Assembly: GCA_049999725.1 (NCBI GenBank)
Contig: JBNGIS010008721.1
Span: 1 to 46,938 of the forward strand
Source: Haplomitrium mnioides
Lineage: Eukaryota; Marchantiophyta; Haplomitriopsida; Calobryales
DNA: 46,938 nucleotides
Reading direction: 5' to 3'
The translations under genes were made by a program, and so were the position numbers. The notes below the pieces were generated by a model. That model searched no databases, had not been told where the DNA came from, and saw nothing but the letters and a program-made list of their open reading frames with translations. This document shows, piece after piece, positions 1 through 10,575 of the stretch. The stretch's first letter is position 1. Every line of letters begins with the position of its first letter.

Positions 1-1
1 C

Positions 2-817
2 ATGGACAAAGCTCAGCCGATGAGCACTCCAATGGAAATCAGATCATAAGACCCCATGAAAGATATGTTCTCAAAAAGAAAGGACACAGAACCCACACTA
101 GGACCTGAGAAACCATATCTCTCAGCAATAGGGGCACTGATGTACCTTGCAAACCAAACAAGACCAGACATAGCTTTTGCTCTAAACTTACTGGCAAGAC
201 ACAGTTCACAACCCACTATAAGACACTGGAACGGTATCAAAAGAATTTTCAGATACCTTCAGGGAACCACAGATATGGGAATGTTCTTCCCGAAAAACGC
301 AGAACATGACATTATAGGATATGCTGATGCATGATACTTATCTGACCCTGACGACAGCAAGTCCCAAACAGGATATGTATTCCTTAAAGGAGGCACAGCC
401 ATATCATGGAAGAGTACAAAACAAACTATTACTACCACCTCTACAAACCATGCTGAGATAATAGCTCTGTATGAGGCAAGTAGAGAATGCATTTGGTTAC
501 GTCAACTCATTGACCATATCAACTCCAACACTGGCCAACCTCTCATTCAAGAACCTACAACTATATTTGAAGACAACAGACCATGTGTCGACCAGATCGC
601 CCAAGGATTCATCAAGGGTGATAGAATTAAACACATAGCTCCGAAATTCTTTTATACTCATGAACAACACAATGACAAGATCAAGGTACAATGGATACCC
701 AGTAAACAAAACAGAGCAGATATGTTCACAAAACCTCTACCTCCTGCTCTACACAGAGAACACACAGAGGGTATCGGTCTCAGAAAACTATCTGATATGT
801 ACCAGATGCATAATTGA
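2..817 (+). pseudogene. Copia pol fragment: RT C-terminal tail and RNase H
   Basis: One frame (codons starting at base 2) reads through the end of a Ty1/Copia reverse transcriptase and its RNase H. Visible blocks are SAIGALMYLANQTRPDIAFA, YADA, YVFLKGGTAISWKSTKQT, HAEIIALYEASRECIWLRQL, IFEDN, and the C-terminal GDRIKHIAPKFF with ADMFTKPLP. The YAD, E and ED positions are the acidic residues that bind metal in Copia RNase H. Two in-frame stops, TAA at 47-49 and TGA at 332-334, break the frame, so this is dead. It starts at the window edge, so gag, integrase and most of RT lie outside or are lost. It is clearly related to the RNase H of the second Copia element (7683-8564), but many residues differ, so the two are separate lineages and not a recent duplication. 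Confidence 0.93.
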
Positions 818-1229
818 TCTCATAATCTATTTTGAACTCTGACCTGTTGTCAAATATTCCAGATCTATGAGTTGTACTTCTTGATGCATATATGTTGACC
901 ACAGGATAATTTACAGTTGTGTTACAGCGCAGATATTCAAAAACATGTTGTCAACACATGGAGCATATCAGAATCTGGACCAGGGGCAACACGACAGTTC
1001 GAGGAGATCTACCTACACGACATCATTATACTTTGATCATTAAACAGTTTTTGAAGCATCACACAGATTTTACTTCTATTCATACATTCATTATATTAAT
1101 ACTCTATATGTGGTAGCACTCTTTCCCTCAGAAGAAAGCAGGAGGGTTTTAATGAGACTACACATATTTGAAGTATATTGGACTTATACTAGTTTATAAG
1201 TGTGGTTGATTAGAGAAGAAGAATTAGCC
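818..1229 (+). other. Copia 3' untranslated region, no gene
   Basis: This stretch lies between the pol stop and the polypurine tract. No coding signal is visible. It contains GAGGGTTTTAATGAG (1142-1156), which recurs at 8802-8816 in the same place in the second Copia element. The shared 3' UTR block supports common descent of the two elements. Confidence 0.6.
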
Positions 1230-1238
1230 AAGGGGGAG
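1230..1238 (+). promoter_or_regulatory. Polypurine tract of Copia fragment
   Basis: AAGGGGGAG sits immediately before a TGTTATAG sequence. This is the usual arrangement of the plus-strand primer and the 3' LTR start in plant Copia elements. Confidence 0.7.
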
Positions 1239-1496
1239 TGTTATAGAACATAGTATACCCCTATATATAGAAGGGTATGGATGTATACATAAGGGGAACC
1301 TTTGACCCCTCACTATCAATCCATCTATCACTGCGTGTGGAGGAACGTATGGAATAGTGCAACGGCTCTCTCGCTCTTTCTCTCTGTGTAATACATGTAC
1401 CACAATAGTTTTTCCTTTTAATTCCCCATATAATACTTATATACATTTTATTTTTGTTTCTTCCACTTCTCATACCTCCTAAATCATTAAATTACA
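1239..1496 (+). mobile_element. Putative 3' LTR of Copia fragment
   Basis: The start TGTTATAG directly follows the polypurine tract. A CTATATATAG TATA-like stretch lies about 22 bases inside. The end is placed at ATTACA (1491-1496) because TGT...ACA are the expected ends, but no second LTR is available to confirm it. It does not resemble the LTR of the second Copia element at 8936-9197. Confidence 0.5.
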
Positions 1497-2459
1497 ATAT
1501 TTTATAATTTTAAATTCTATTATATTGAGGGAAGAGGATCTATTGAACAGCAAGGAGAAATTCAGAAATTTTGAAGCATGAAAGAAAAATTGGAGTCATC
1601 TGAAGGAAGAATCGAGGTTGCCTAAGGGAGGCGATCCTTTCCCAAGAAGAATAAGAAGTTTTCATCAAGAATTGGCTCAGCTCTCATCCAAATTGCACAT
1701 TTCAAGTTTTCAGACATTCTTCATCAACTGTGACAAGTTTTGGATTAAATTCATCTGGAGGAAAAGCGCAATTTGATCCTTATCACGTAGCAATTCGAAT
1801 CGAAGGATTTGGTGAAGAATCGAGCGAGAAACCTCCAGATTTCAAACACTGAAATTTTGAGGAAGAATTCCGAATCGAAGAGGAAGAAACATCGATTCGG
1901 CGATATATCAACGTTTCATCGCAGATTGAGGCTTTTCAGAAGGTCACCAAGAAGTGGAAGTGGTGATCTATCACTGTTTCAGATTTGAAGAAAGTTGAAA
2001 GTTCCACGTTGGCGAAAGCTCGATATTCAACTTTTTTGAAAGTTCAAATTAGGAGAAGTGACTATTGGCAGTGAAATGGTGATCCTTCACTGTTTTGACA
2101 GTACAGTCTCAAAGTTTGAAGGGGTGCGACGAAGTGTTTTCTGAAAGTTCAAAATATTTTTTCGAAGCGGCAACATATCGATGTTTCGGCAAAAGTTTGA
2201 AAATGCGATTTTGGTAACATCTGAAAGTTCGAAGCTCTTTTGATTCATCGTATCAGGGCCTTGTCACTGTTTTGGAATTTATTCTATTTTATTCTGAGAG
2301 CTTCTTGAAAGGAAGAAAGTCGACTTATCGCTATTTCGACAATATTTTGATTATTTAACTAAAAGTTCGAAAGTGCATTTGGTAAAGCTGGAAAGTTCGA
2401 AAGGTGCAACTCTGAGATGAAGCAACACTATATCACAGTTTTGGGAATTTGAGTAAAAT
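1497..2459 (+). repeat. Degenerate leader-like motif array, non-coding
   Basis: No reading frame is convincing. Two short motifs recur out of register. The first resembles GATATATCAACGTTTC, seen near 1900, 1961, 2078, 2171, 2319 and 2423. The second is GAAAGTTCGAA or GAAAGTTCAAA, seen near 1996, 2037, 2143, 2221, 2362 and 2390. Both recur at 28780-29560 inside another retroelement nest. It may be part of an LTR-element leader; its function is unknown. Confidence 0.5.
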
Positions 2460-3905
2460 AAAAATAAAATAATAACACTAATCTAGCTCAGAGAGGAAGC
2501 CACCCCTATTCATATGTCCAACCTATCCTAAGGGGCTACGTATCTACATCCTATAAGCTACACTAAGGCCCCCACCCAAATGCAAGGGTGAGGATATATG
2601 GTTGAAGATAACAAAGAGCTTCAAGCTCTTATACTTCAATCCGCTTTTGCTCTTTTATTTATGGGACTATACTAAGGTCGCTGGTGAAGCGACGACAGGC
2701 TGGGATCCGGAGCTACTCTCGCGAAGCTACACCAGACCTACTAAGTCTACTAGAGCAACAGGATTGAATACCGAGTCTGGTTTAATTCCCAGAACCTACC
2801 AGATTTCTACTTGAAACTACTAAGTTTACCAAGCCTGTTTATAAGAACTACCAAAGCATACATTTTCTCCCGAACCTAATTTCTCATCCAAACCTAACAG
2901 TTCGTGAAGGGGGAGATTTCTGAACTTTCTATTTGATATTTTGGCATCAAAATCTACTTTTTCTTCAGATTTGACACCACAGATGTGATCGCCGGGTCCT
3001 GGCGATCATTCTGAGCTCTCATTTTTCCCATTTTGACTCACATTTGAGGACATACTGACCTATTCAAATTCAGGTCTTCTTGTGTGATAGAGCATAACAT
3101 CTATGTTGTGGAATTGATAGGTTCTGAACATTAATTCACATATCTGAATCATATTTTGAGTCAAATCACTATAGAACTTTATTTTGGAACTCAGATTCAA
3201 CCGTCTCACCTACAAATTTGACATTTAGATCTGTAGAATTCAAAAATTGACACATCTAGTTCATCTGAAACTATCAATTGGAGTTTTCTGAGAGCATACA
3301 CTTGCCTACCTCACTGATTCAACTCATAATTTAGTTTCTAATTGTCAATCACAAACATATACATCTGTACTGATATCCATACAATCAGTTACTATGTTTC
3401 TAACAGAATCACAAATCCAAGTTTGAAAGAAAGCAAAACCTTACAATTTAGAGAAAATTTGATATCCTAAAAGTTGACAAAAACTATAATCTTTATACAT
3501 AGTGTTATTTTATCAACACATTGTACTCTCAGAACATATTCAGAAGTTCTAACATACATCTAAGTGGTTCAAGAACTCTCGAAACCAGTTTGCATATTCA
3601 AGGAGATTATATCAAATTCTGCAGCCTATATCTGAAAACAGAGGCTACATCAACATCTGGAATCTTGTGGAGACATAGTGGAGGCCTATTGCTGATATCC
3701 CCAACTATTTTGTGATATATTACAAGATCAACAACTGGCCTATAGTGAGCATAACAAGGACTATCTTTTACATATAACCTTTGTTATAACAAACTGTTTT
3801 CATCTGTTGTTTTCCAGAATTGCAAAGAGTTTAACACTTTGAATTTCATGCATTTTAATAAATCTTTCATTTATCCTCCAACCTTCAAAACTCTTGCATT
3901 CTAAA
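2460..3905 (+). other. Gene-free region upstream of Copia gag
   Basis: No gene is seen. It probably includes the untranslated leader of the Copia element whose gag starts at 3906. I looked for a 5' LTR matching 8936-9197 and did not find one, so the 5' LTR is missing or diverged beyond recognition by eye. The block GAAGGGGGAGATTTC (2906-2920) and GGCATCA (2943-2949) resemble wording common around plant Copia elements, but I cannot assign a primer-binding site. Confidence 0.45.
2986..3008. other. Perfect 8-bp stem hairpin
   Basis: TGATCGCC and GGCGATCA are exact reverse complements separated by the 7-base loop GGGTCCT. It lies about 900 bases upstream of Copia gag, in presumed leader DNA. Confidence 0.6.
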
Positions 3906-4832
3906 ATGGAAAAATTAAGCTTCAAACAGTTGACCATTGAAGGAGACAACTATCTCTCCTGGTCACTAGATGCAACAGCTCATCTTGTCTCTAAAGGATT
4001 GCAGACCACAATTCTGACAGATGATTACATAACATAACAACAGAAAGCCCAAGCATTGGTCTTCTTGAGGCACCATCTCTATGAATCTCTCAAAATTCAG
4101 TATTTGAATGAAAGTAACCCTAGAATTCTCTGGGATAGCTTGAAAGACAGATTTGACCACACCAAAGCAATATATATGCCTAATGCAAGGCATGATTGGG
4201 TCAATCTAAGAGTTCAAGACTTTCCTACTATTTCCAAATATAATAGTGAATTGTTCAAAATAACATCACAGCTGACATTATGTGGACATCTAGTTTCTCA
4301 AGAAGAACAAATTGAGAAAACATTATCTACTTTCCATTCAACCAACATGATTCTGTCCGCACAGTACATAAACATGCATTTCTCTACTTATTCTGAACTA
4401 TTAGCCTACTTACTATTAGCAGAGAAACATCAGGATTTGTTGATGAAAATTTCCAAAGTCAGACCTCCTAGTACCCTACCTCAAAATCCTAAACCTGAAG
4501 TTCATTATTCCAAGCCTACAAATAGCAGAGGTATGTCTAGAACAAGGGCCAGACATGGTTCTTTCAGACAGAATTCTCAAAGGGATAAAGCTCCTATTAA
4601 TGGCAGGAATCAACAATTCAGGGGGAGAGGAAGGGGCAAGGGTAACTCTGCACGTTTTTATCCAAGAGAAAGAAGAGGAGGCAGGAATACATATAATAAC
4701 AGAAACCAACCATCCTCAAGCATTTCAAGAGGATCGATTGTTTGCAGCAGATGTGGGACCATTGGGCATACAACTAAAGCTTGCAGAATCCCAGCATATT
4801 TGGTCGCACTCTATGCTAAAGATAAAAGTTAG
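3906..4832 (+). pseudogene. Copia gag with CCHC zinc knuckle, one premature stop
   Basis: The frame opens at ATG 3906 (MEKLSFKQLTIEGDNYLSWS). This is the typical start of plant Copia gag, with its GxNYxxW block. TAA at 4035-4037 interrupts codon 44; the frame then continues to TAG at 4830. The middle has the UBN2-type gag pattern (LYESLKIQYL, ILWDSLKDRF). A basic Arg/Gly/Asn-rich tail (about 4600-4725) precedes the zinc knuckle CSRCGTIGHTTKAC (CX2CX4HX4C) at 4743-4784. Gag would form the virus-like particle and the knuckle would bind RNA. The early stop would abolish normal gag from this copy. Confidence 0.92.
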
Positions 4833-4937
4833 AAAGCTGCAACAGAAAATCATGGGGTCTTTATGGATCAGACCGATACCCTTAGCGATTATATCGATAA
4901 GGAAGAGGATATCAATATACCAGAAACGAACATATGA

Positions 4938-6307
4938 TTCAATGTACAAATTCTACACTTCCTCTTAATGACATCCATACCTATATTATAGATAGTGGCA
5001 GTACTCATACTATTTTAAAATGCAGGTCCTATTTTACCAAGCTGACGCTCTCTCATTGAAAGATGACTACTATTGTGGGGAGCAATCAGATTGAAGAATG
5101 ACAAGGACCAGCAATTATCAGATTGCCACAAGGGACTGTAGTACATATCAGATAAGCCATTTACGCACCAAGTGCCACTAGAAACTTAATAAGTTCTCAT
5201 AATATACGAGATAATAGATATCACATACATACAAGCACTTGTAAAACTTAGGAAGTGTTGCATGTATTGAAGCACACTCCTGAAGGATCTGAAATAAAAG
5301 AAACCCTTTTTGCATACCCTCTTGTTTTCTACATTACACAAATACAAAACTATCATGCTCATGCAAAAACAAATGATCATACTACTTTATGGCATAATCG
5401 CTCAGGAGACCCAGGCACTACTATGTTTCTTAACATTCTGAAAGTGACCCAATCCATTCCTCAAACCATTAAGCCATCTATGATTGATAGACCATGTATT
5501 CATTGTTCTCAAAGCAAGCTGGCCTTACTTCTAGCGATTTCCAAAACAATTCTGGAAATCTCAAAGTTCTTTGAGAGAATATACGCAGATGTTTGTGGTA
5601 CTATTGATCCACCTAGTGGACCCTTTAGGTACTTTATGGTGATCATCTGCGCTTCTACAAAGTGGTCACAAGTATCACTATTATCTACCCGAAATCTTGT
5701 CTTCCCGAGGATATTGGCACACATTCTAAAATTGAAAGTTCAATTTCCAGAAAGTCCAATAAAAGTCCTATGAGTTGACAATGTGGGAGAGTTTACATTA
5801 GAAACTTTTGATGACTTTTGCATGACAATGGGTATTGATACCCAATACTATGTGGCACATATCCATTTTCAAAATGGAATAGCTGAAAGAGTTATACGCA
5901 ACATTCAAATGATTGCTAGGCCTATGTTAATGCAGACCAATTTACCGGTTTCTGCATGTGGCCATGCAGTACTACATGCTGCATCATTATTAAAATATCA
6001 ACCATCAGCTTTTAATTCAATATCACCTCACCAACTGGCCTATGGTCAGATGCCAAACTTATCCCATTTACAAGTTTTCGATTGTCAAGTCTTAGTTTCG
6101 ATTATGAGACCCCAAAGGACTAAGATGGGACCTCACAGGCAAAAAGGCATTTATGTAGGATATGACTCACTATCTATTATACGCTATCTGGAACCATCCA
6201 CAACTGATATGTTTCAAGCCACATTTGCTGATTGCCATTTCTATGAGGATGTATTTCCATCTCTATTTGAGGATAAAAATTCTTCTTTACCGAAGAAACG
6301 TCTATGA
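4938..6307 (+). pseudogene. Copia protease and integrase segment of pol
   Basis: In frame 2 the aspartic protease motif IIDSGSTHTIL lies at 4985-5017. The GAG-pre-integrase and integrase domains follow. The zinc finger keeps LWHNRSGDPG and CIHC, but the second histidine of the usual HHCC set appears replaced by Asp (SGDPG, normally GHPG). The integrase core keeps its DDE acids: D in IYADVCG, D in VDNVGEF and E in QNGIAERVIRNI. TGA at 5771-5773 breaks the core just before the second Asp, and the frame ends in TGA at 6305-6307. A further frame change separates gag from protease near 4935. The product would cut the polyprotein and insert cDNA, but this copy cannot make it. Confidence 0.9.
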
Positions 6308-7713
6308 GAGAATATATCCACTATATGGATAGATCAAAAGACAAGGCAAGGTGAGGATGAGGTCAAGAGACTTCTTCACTTGGTGCTAATATAGTCGAAC
6401 AATTGCCAGATTCTTTTAATAAAATTGCAAAGGTAACTAGGTCACACATTCCTGCGGTGAATGTTCCTGCAAGAATTCAGGATACTTCAAAACCAGCAGC
6501 TTACCAAGTACCAATGCAAAAGAGAGGATGCTCTCTTGGCTCAAAAGACTCTCAACCTAGGCAAAAAGTTCTGACTAAGAGAACTACATTCTCAACTTAT
6601 GTTATGAAAGCATCTTCATCTACACCTTTATTATCTCAGCTGATTATTTCCTTAGTGGAATATCTTGATAATAAAGAGATCTCGATCCACTATATGGATA
6701 CAAGGGTTATATGGCAAAGAGAGAATGTAGATGTCGATGACCATTTTGCATTCCAGGTTTCACTTACTATATCCGATACACCACCTGATCCCAGATCTGT
6801 CAAAGAAGCTTTGGATAGTTCTGATAGGATAGAGTGGAAAAAGGCAATGGATTCAAAACTTGATTCCATCATACAGAGGAAAGTATTTGGACCTGTAGTC
6901 CCTAATCACTTTGATGCTAATTTAATCGGATATAGGTGAATCTTTGTGAAAAATCGAAATGAAAAAGGTGAAATTGTCAGATATAATGCACGCCTTGTAG
7001 CCAAAGGCTATACACAAGTAGTTGGGAGAGACCAGGATCTCACATGCACCCCAGTTATGGATGCTATCACATACCGGTTCCTAGTAGGTTTTTCTCTATG
7101 ACATGAGCTCATTACACATCAGATGGATGTTGTGATAGCATACCTATACGGGCTTTTGGATACCCAGATTTACATGAAAGCTCCCCCATAGCTTATAGCC
7201 ATGAGTATCTCTCATATTCAGGGGAAGAATGCCACTATGAGTAAACCATTTAGCGATCCATCTACCTCTTTACCATCGACCATCATTGCACCCAATGGTG
7301 GAAGTACTGGGTTAGGACCTAAAGTCCATGAGATGCAATGTAGGGAGAAACGACCTATTGTCCCCCCTATGCATCAATCCATGCCTCTACCAAAGGGTGG
7401 ATATGCAATCCAGATCCTTCGATCTATTTATGGACTAAAACAGAGTGGTCGAATATGGTATTATAGATTTCATGAGGAGATGATCGCCATGGGTTTTCAC
7501 TTTGATGGCACTGCACCAAGTTTGTTCATCAAGAATGTCGACAAAGAATTTATAATTTTTGCATTATATATTGATGACATAAACCTTTTTGGTCACCAAT
7601 TCTTACTTGCGCATACTATTTCTATACTTAAGAATACTTTTGATATGAAGGATATTGGTAAGACCAAGTATTTTTGGGATTACAATTTGAGTATCTCGAT
7701 GATGGCATATTGA
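6308..7713 (+). pseudogene. Copia reverse transcriptase segment
   Basis: From about 6403 the frame shifts to frame 1. Plant Copia RT blocks are visible: EALDSSDRIEWKKAMDSKLD, RYNARLVAKGYTQ, QMDVVIAYLYG (first catalytic Asp), RSIYGLKQSGRIWYYRF and FALYIDDINLFG. The polymerase motif YxDD is present as YIDD at 7567-7578. Stops fall at 6937-6939 (where a Trp is usual), 7099-7101 and about 7189. About 50 extra residues (roughly 7207-7370), unlike RT, sit before QSMPLPKGGYAIQILRSIYG and may be a family-specific linker or an insertion. The frame fails at 7713. Confidence 0.88.
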
Positions 7714-8564
7714 TGCATTAGAGTACTTATACTAAGAAAATCCTTAAACAATTCAATATGGATAAATCTCATCCAATTACATCACCTATGGAGATAAGAT
7801 CACTAGACAGAGACAAAGATATTTTTCGAAAACGGAAAGACATAGAGCCTATCATTGGATGTGAGATACCTTATCTCTCAACTATAGGAGCTCTTATGTA
7901 TCTTGCTAATCAAACACGTCCTAACATTTCGTTTGTCGTGAACTTGCTTGCAAGATATAGTTCACAACCTACTATAAGACATTGGAATGGTATTAAACGT
8001 ATTTTCAGATATTTACAAGGCACAATTGACACGAGACTATTTTTCCCAAATAATACTTATCAAATACTTACCGGTTATGCAGATGCAGGATGCCTGTCGG
8101 ATCCTGATGATGCTAAATCCCAAACTGGTTATGTTTTCCTATATGGCTCTATAGTTATATCATGGAAAAGTACAAAGCAAACTTTGACTTGTACATCCTC
8201 AAACCATGCAGAGATCATTGCTCTGTATGAAGCTAGTAGGGAGTGCATATACCTACCAAGGATGCTTGATCATGTTTACTTACATTGTGGTTTGCATTGT
8301 ATATCTGACCCTACTATTATTTTTGAAGATAATTTGGCATGTGTACAACAGGTTTCACAAGGATTTATTAAAGGAGACCGTATAAAACACATCGCTCCAA
8401 AGTTTTTCTTTACTCATGAGCAGATTGATGGCACTATTTCTGTGCAGGTTATCTCTAATAAGGAGAATATTGCCGACATATGTACTAAGGCTTTACCTCT
8501 AGCACTGCATCAACATTTTTGTCATCTACTTGGTTTGCAGAGATTATCGACGTTATTATCATGA
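7683..8564 (+). pseudogene. Copia RNase H segment
   Basis: Frame 3 overlaps the end of the RT frame by about 30 bases, showing a frameshift near 7680. TAG at 7719-7721 interrupts it. The remainder, 7722-8564, is open and carries MDKSHPITSPMEIRS, ALMYLANQTRPNISF, YADAGCLSDPDD, WKSTKQT, NHAEIIALYEASREC, FEDN and ADICTKALPLALHQHF. RNase H would remove the RNA strand during reverse transcription. This is the least damaged part of the element and aligns along its whole length with the fragment at 2-817. Confidence 0.92.
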
Positions 8565-8926
8565 CTTCATCGACAATTCTTTTATTATATTGTCGACATC
8601 ATTATTATTATCTCCGAACTCTCTTTATATTCTATTTTCTGCTCATATTATTGTTTTTCTCAGTATCATATCATTATTATTTTCAGATTCATTATTTTGG
8701 CCTATAGCTGATTTTCTTATCATTATTATTTCTTTTGGTCACTATATGACTTCTATATCCATCTATGAATGGTGATTGTACTCTTTCCCTCGTTGGCATA
8801 TGAGAGGGTTTTAATGAGTCAACAACTTTATATTGTATATGGATGTATTTGGAGTGTTGGTGATATTTCTATCATAGATCTTATATTCATCTTTTGTGTG
8901 GCTACACCATTCCCCATGTTATAGCT
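8565..8926 (+). other. Copia 3' untranslated region, no gene
   Basis: AT-rich DNA with many TTATTATT-like stretches and no coding signal. It contains the GAGGGTTTTAATGAG block (8802-8816) shared with the first Copia fragment. Confidence 0.6.
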
Positions 8927-8935
8927 AAGGAGGAA
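8927..8935 (+). promoter_or_regulatory. Polypurine tract of second Copia element
   Basis: AAGGAGGAA lies directly before the TGTTG that opens the 3' LTR. Confidence 0.75.
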
Positions 8936-9197
8936 TGTTGTAATGCATGTAGTAAGATGATTAGGCTAATAGATCATTAGTCTTTAACCTATGATTAGAG
9001 TGTAGGATTAGTATTAGTGCTAATACTATGAGATTAGCATATCCTATCCTTTGTACTTTGTATTATGATTATTATTACATGAGAGAGATGAGCATGAAGT
9101 GAGAGAAGAGAAGGAGAAGAAATTGGAGATTTGTTTACATAATTGTTGCTACTTTACTCACATCCTATCCATGAGCTAATAGGCTTGTTTTCCAACA
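8936..9197 (+). mobile_element. 3' LTR of second Copia element (262 bp)
   Basis: It begins TGTTGTAATGCATG right after the polypurine tract and ends TTTTCCAACA, so TGTTG/CAACA form a perfect 5-bp terminal inverted repeat. This is the short LTR length usual for plant Copia. A run of A follows the LTR, so the target duplication cannot be judged without the 5' end. Confidence 0.8.
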
Positions 9198-9379
9198 AAA
9201 AAAAAGTAGCTTAAGTTAAAGAAGCAATTTTTGGATACATAGCACACACCCTATTTTAATATATTAATATTATATTATTATATTTTTAGATACATAGCCA
9301 CACCTTATTTTAATATATTAATATTATATTATTATATCCACGCTTCAAAATGAGACAATGGTGGTGCAAAGTGAGTGCC

Positions 9380-10139
9380 ATTCCCATGCAATTCTCAGAA
9401 TTCTTGGGCCAAACAAACATTCAGGACCGGTGCATTTGGGTTGGCTTTGAGACTGAGACCCACTCCGGACTTTCTCAAGCGTTCCAAGTGGAAAGCTCTA
9501 GGATCTCTTTGCATCGTCGTGGTTGATACAGGGCAATACTGTTCGGAATGTCAACAAACGACTTGGCCTAGGCTCTTCTGCAAGCAGCGACAATAAACTC
9601 TTGTTCCACTTCAAAGGCCTCGTCGAAATCTTCATGAGGAATTCCGTGTTTGACAAACTCCCCCAATCCCCACTCAAAAAACCTTTTGAGCTTTCTCAAA
9701 CTCTTTTTGATGATGCTCAGGATCCACAAACTTTTCAAGTCCACTAATGGCGTCGGAGGACCCATTGTACGAATCACACACGATGTGCTATACCGATCCA
9801 TAGAGTCCAGTGTTTGGATTGTACAAGAAGAATCACTCTGTAGATTCAGTTATTTTGGCGAACTGTTTGGCAGCCTGGAATGTTGTGATGGATTGATAAT
9901 CAAGAGGTGAATTGATAGATCTCAAGAAAGTAGGTAAGCCAAGGGAAATGTCCTCGAGGGAGATATCACAAGGCTTTGATTCTGATGGTGCATGGAACAG
10001 TTTGACCTCTCAGCGTGCAATTCTTAAAGGGTGCATGTATACAAGCTTTAAGTTTTCTCGCAATGGCTGAAAATGGAGGTTGTTCCATTTCAAATTTCAA
10101 ACTTATGTTGACGTCATTCACCGGCAAAGTACAGTGTGA
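9380..10139. other. Interior of foldback element, possible captured sequence
   Basis: This is more GC-rich than the arms. A minus-strand frame at 9568-9801 gives a helical, charged stretch (KKSLRKLKRFFEWGLGEF), and a plus-strand frame overlaps it. Neither is recognised and both lack intact neighbours. It could be a captured gene piece or chance. Confidence 0.3.
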
Positions 10140-10335
10140 ATTCCTGTAATTCTTCTCCTAAACTCTTTTCCTGAAATTCTCCTCCTGCTGAATGCTGAAT
10201 TCTGAATTCTTCCTCCTACTGGCTGAATTCTTCTCCTCCTCTCTGAATTCTTCTCCTCTTCGATTTATGATGTCCTCTTTCCCTTCTTATTTCTCTCCTG
10301 AAATTCTCCTCCTGAACTGCTCCTCCTATTCGTGA
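10140..10335 (+). repeat. Degenerate CTGAATTCTTCTCCTCCT tandem repeat
   Basis: About ten imperfect copies of a unit near 18 bases, with core GAATTCTTCTCCTCC or GAAATTCTCCTCC, run head to tail inside the foldback element. Confidence 0.75.
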
Positions 10336-10575
10336 ATTCTTCCTAAATCATCTATGCACCCAAAGGAATATCATTAGACAGAGAAGGTGTTGCGCTACCT
10401 TTGCACCACCATTGTAGCATTTTGAAACGTGGAATATAATAATAGTATAATAATATAGGGTGCTGGCTATGTAACGAAAAACTGCGGCTAGGTAAAGGAA
10501 CTCTAGAAAATTCAGTTAGTTCATCGTACTTAGTGTAAAGCTGTGATTAGCAAACGGGTAAGAAAGCGAGGAGCC

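Larger units (their letters stand above)
3906..9197 (+). mobile_element. Ty1/Copia retrotransposon, 5' LTR not seen, inactivated
   Basis: The domains run in order gag, protease, integrase, RT, RNase H, polypurine tract, 3' LTR. Integrase before RT is diagnostic of Ty1/Copia. The coding frame moves from frame 3 (gag, from 3906) to frame 2 (protease and integrase), frame 1 (RT) and back to frame 3 (RNase H), with several stops inside segments. A single gag-pol frame is expected, so this copy is dead. The right boundary is fixed by the LTR end at 9197. Confidence 0.9.
9222..10485. mobile_element. Foldback / long-TIR non-autonomous DNA element
   Basis: The left arm (about 9222-9379) and right arm (about 10391-10485) are inverted copies. 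Shared blocks include TACATAGCC, CACCCTAT, an AT-rich core of TATTATTATA type, the block before TTCAAAATG, and ACAATGGTGGTGCAAAG. The left arm has its AT-rich part duplicated in tandem (9232-9283 and 9287-9340). No transposase is seen, so it would be non-autonomous. The ends and target duplication are not certain; I compared 5-, 8- and 9-base flanks without a clean match. A MULE- or hAT-derived element carrying captured DNA is the most likely class. Confidence 0.65.

Noticed and set aside
1239-1496. 5' LTR of the second Copia element
   Set aside because: Its sequence does not resemble that element's 3' LTR at 8936-9197, and gag begins 2.4 kb later.
2941-2951. Primer-binding site resembling TGGTATCAGAG
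   Set aside because: Only partial match (TTGGCATCAAA) and no 5' LTR end precedes it.
4476-4709. Minus-strand and alternative-frame ORFs over Copia gag
   Set aside because: Shadows of the Arg/Gly-rich gag tail; the zinc knuckle frame is the real one.
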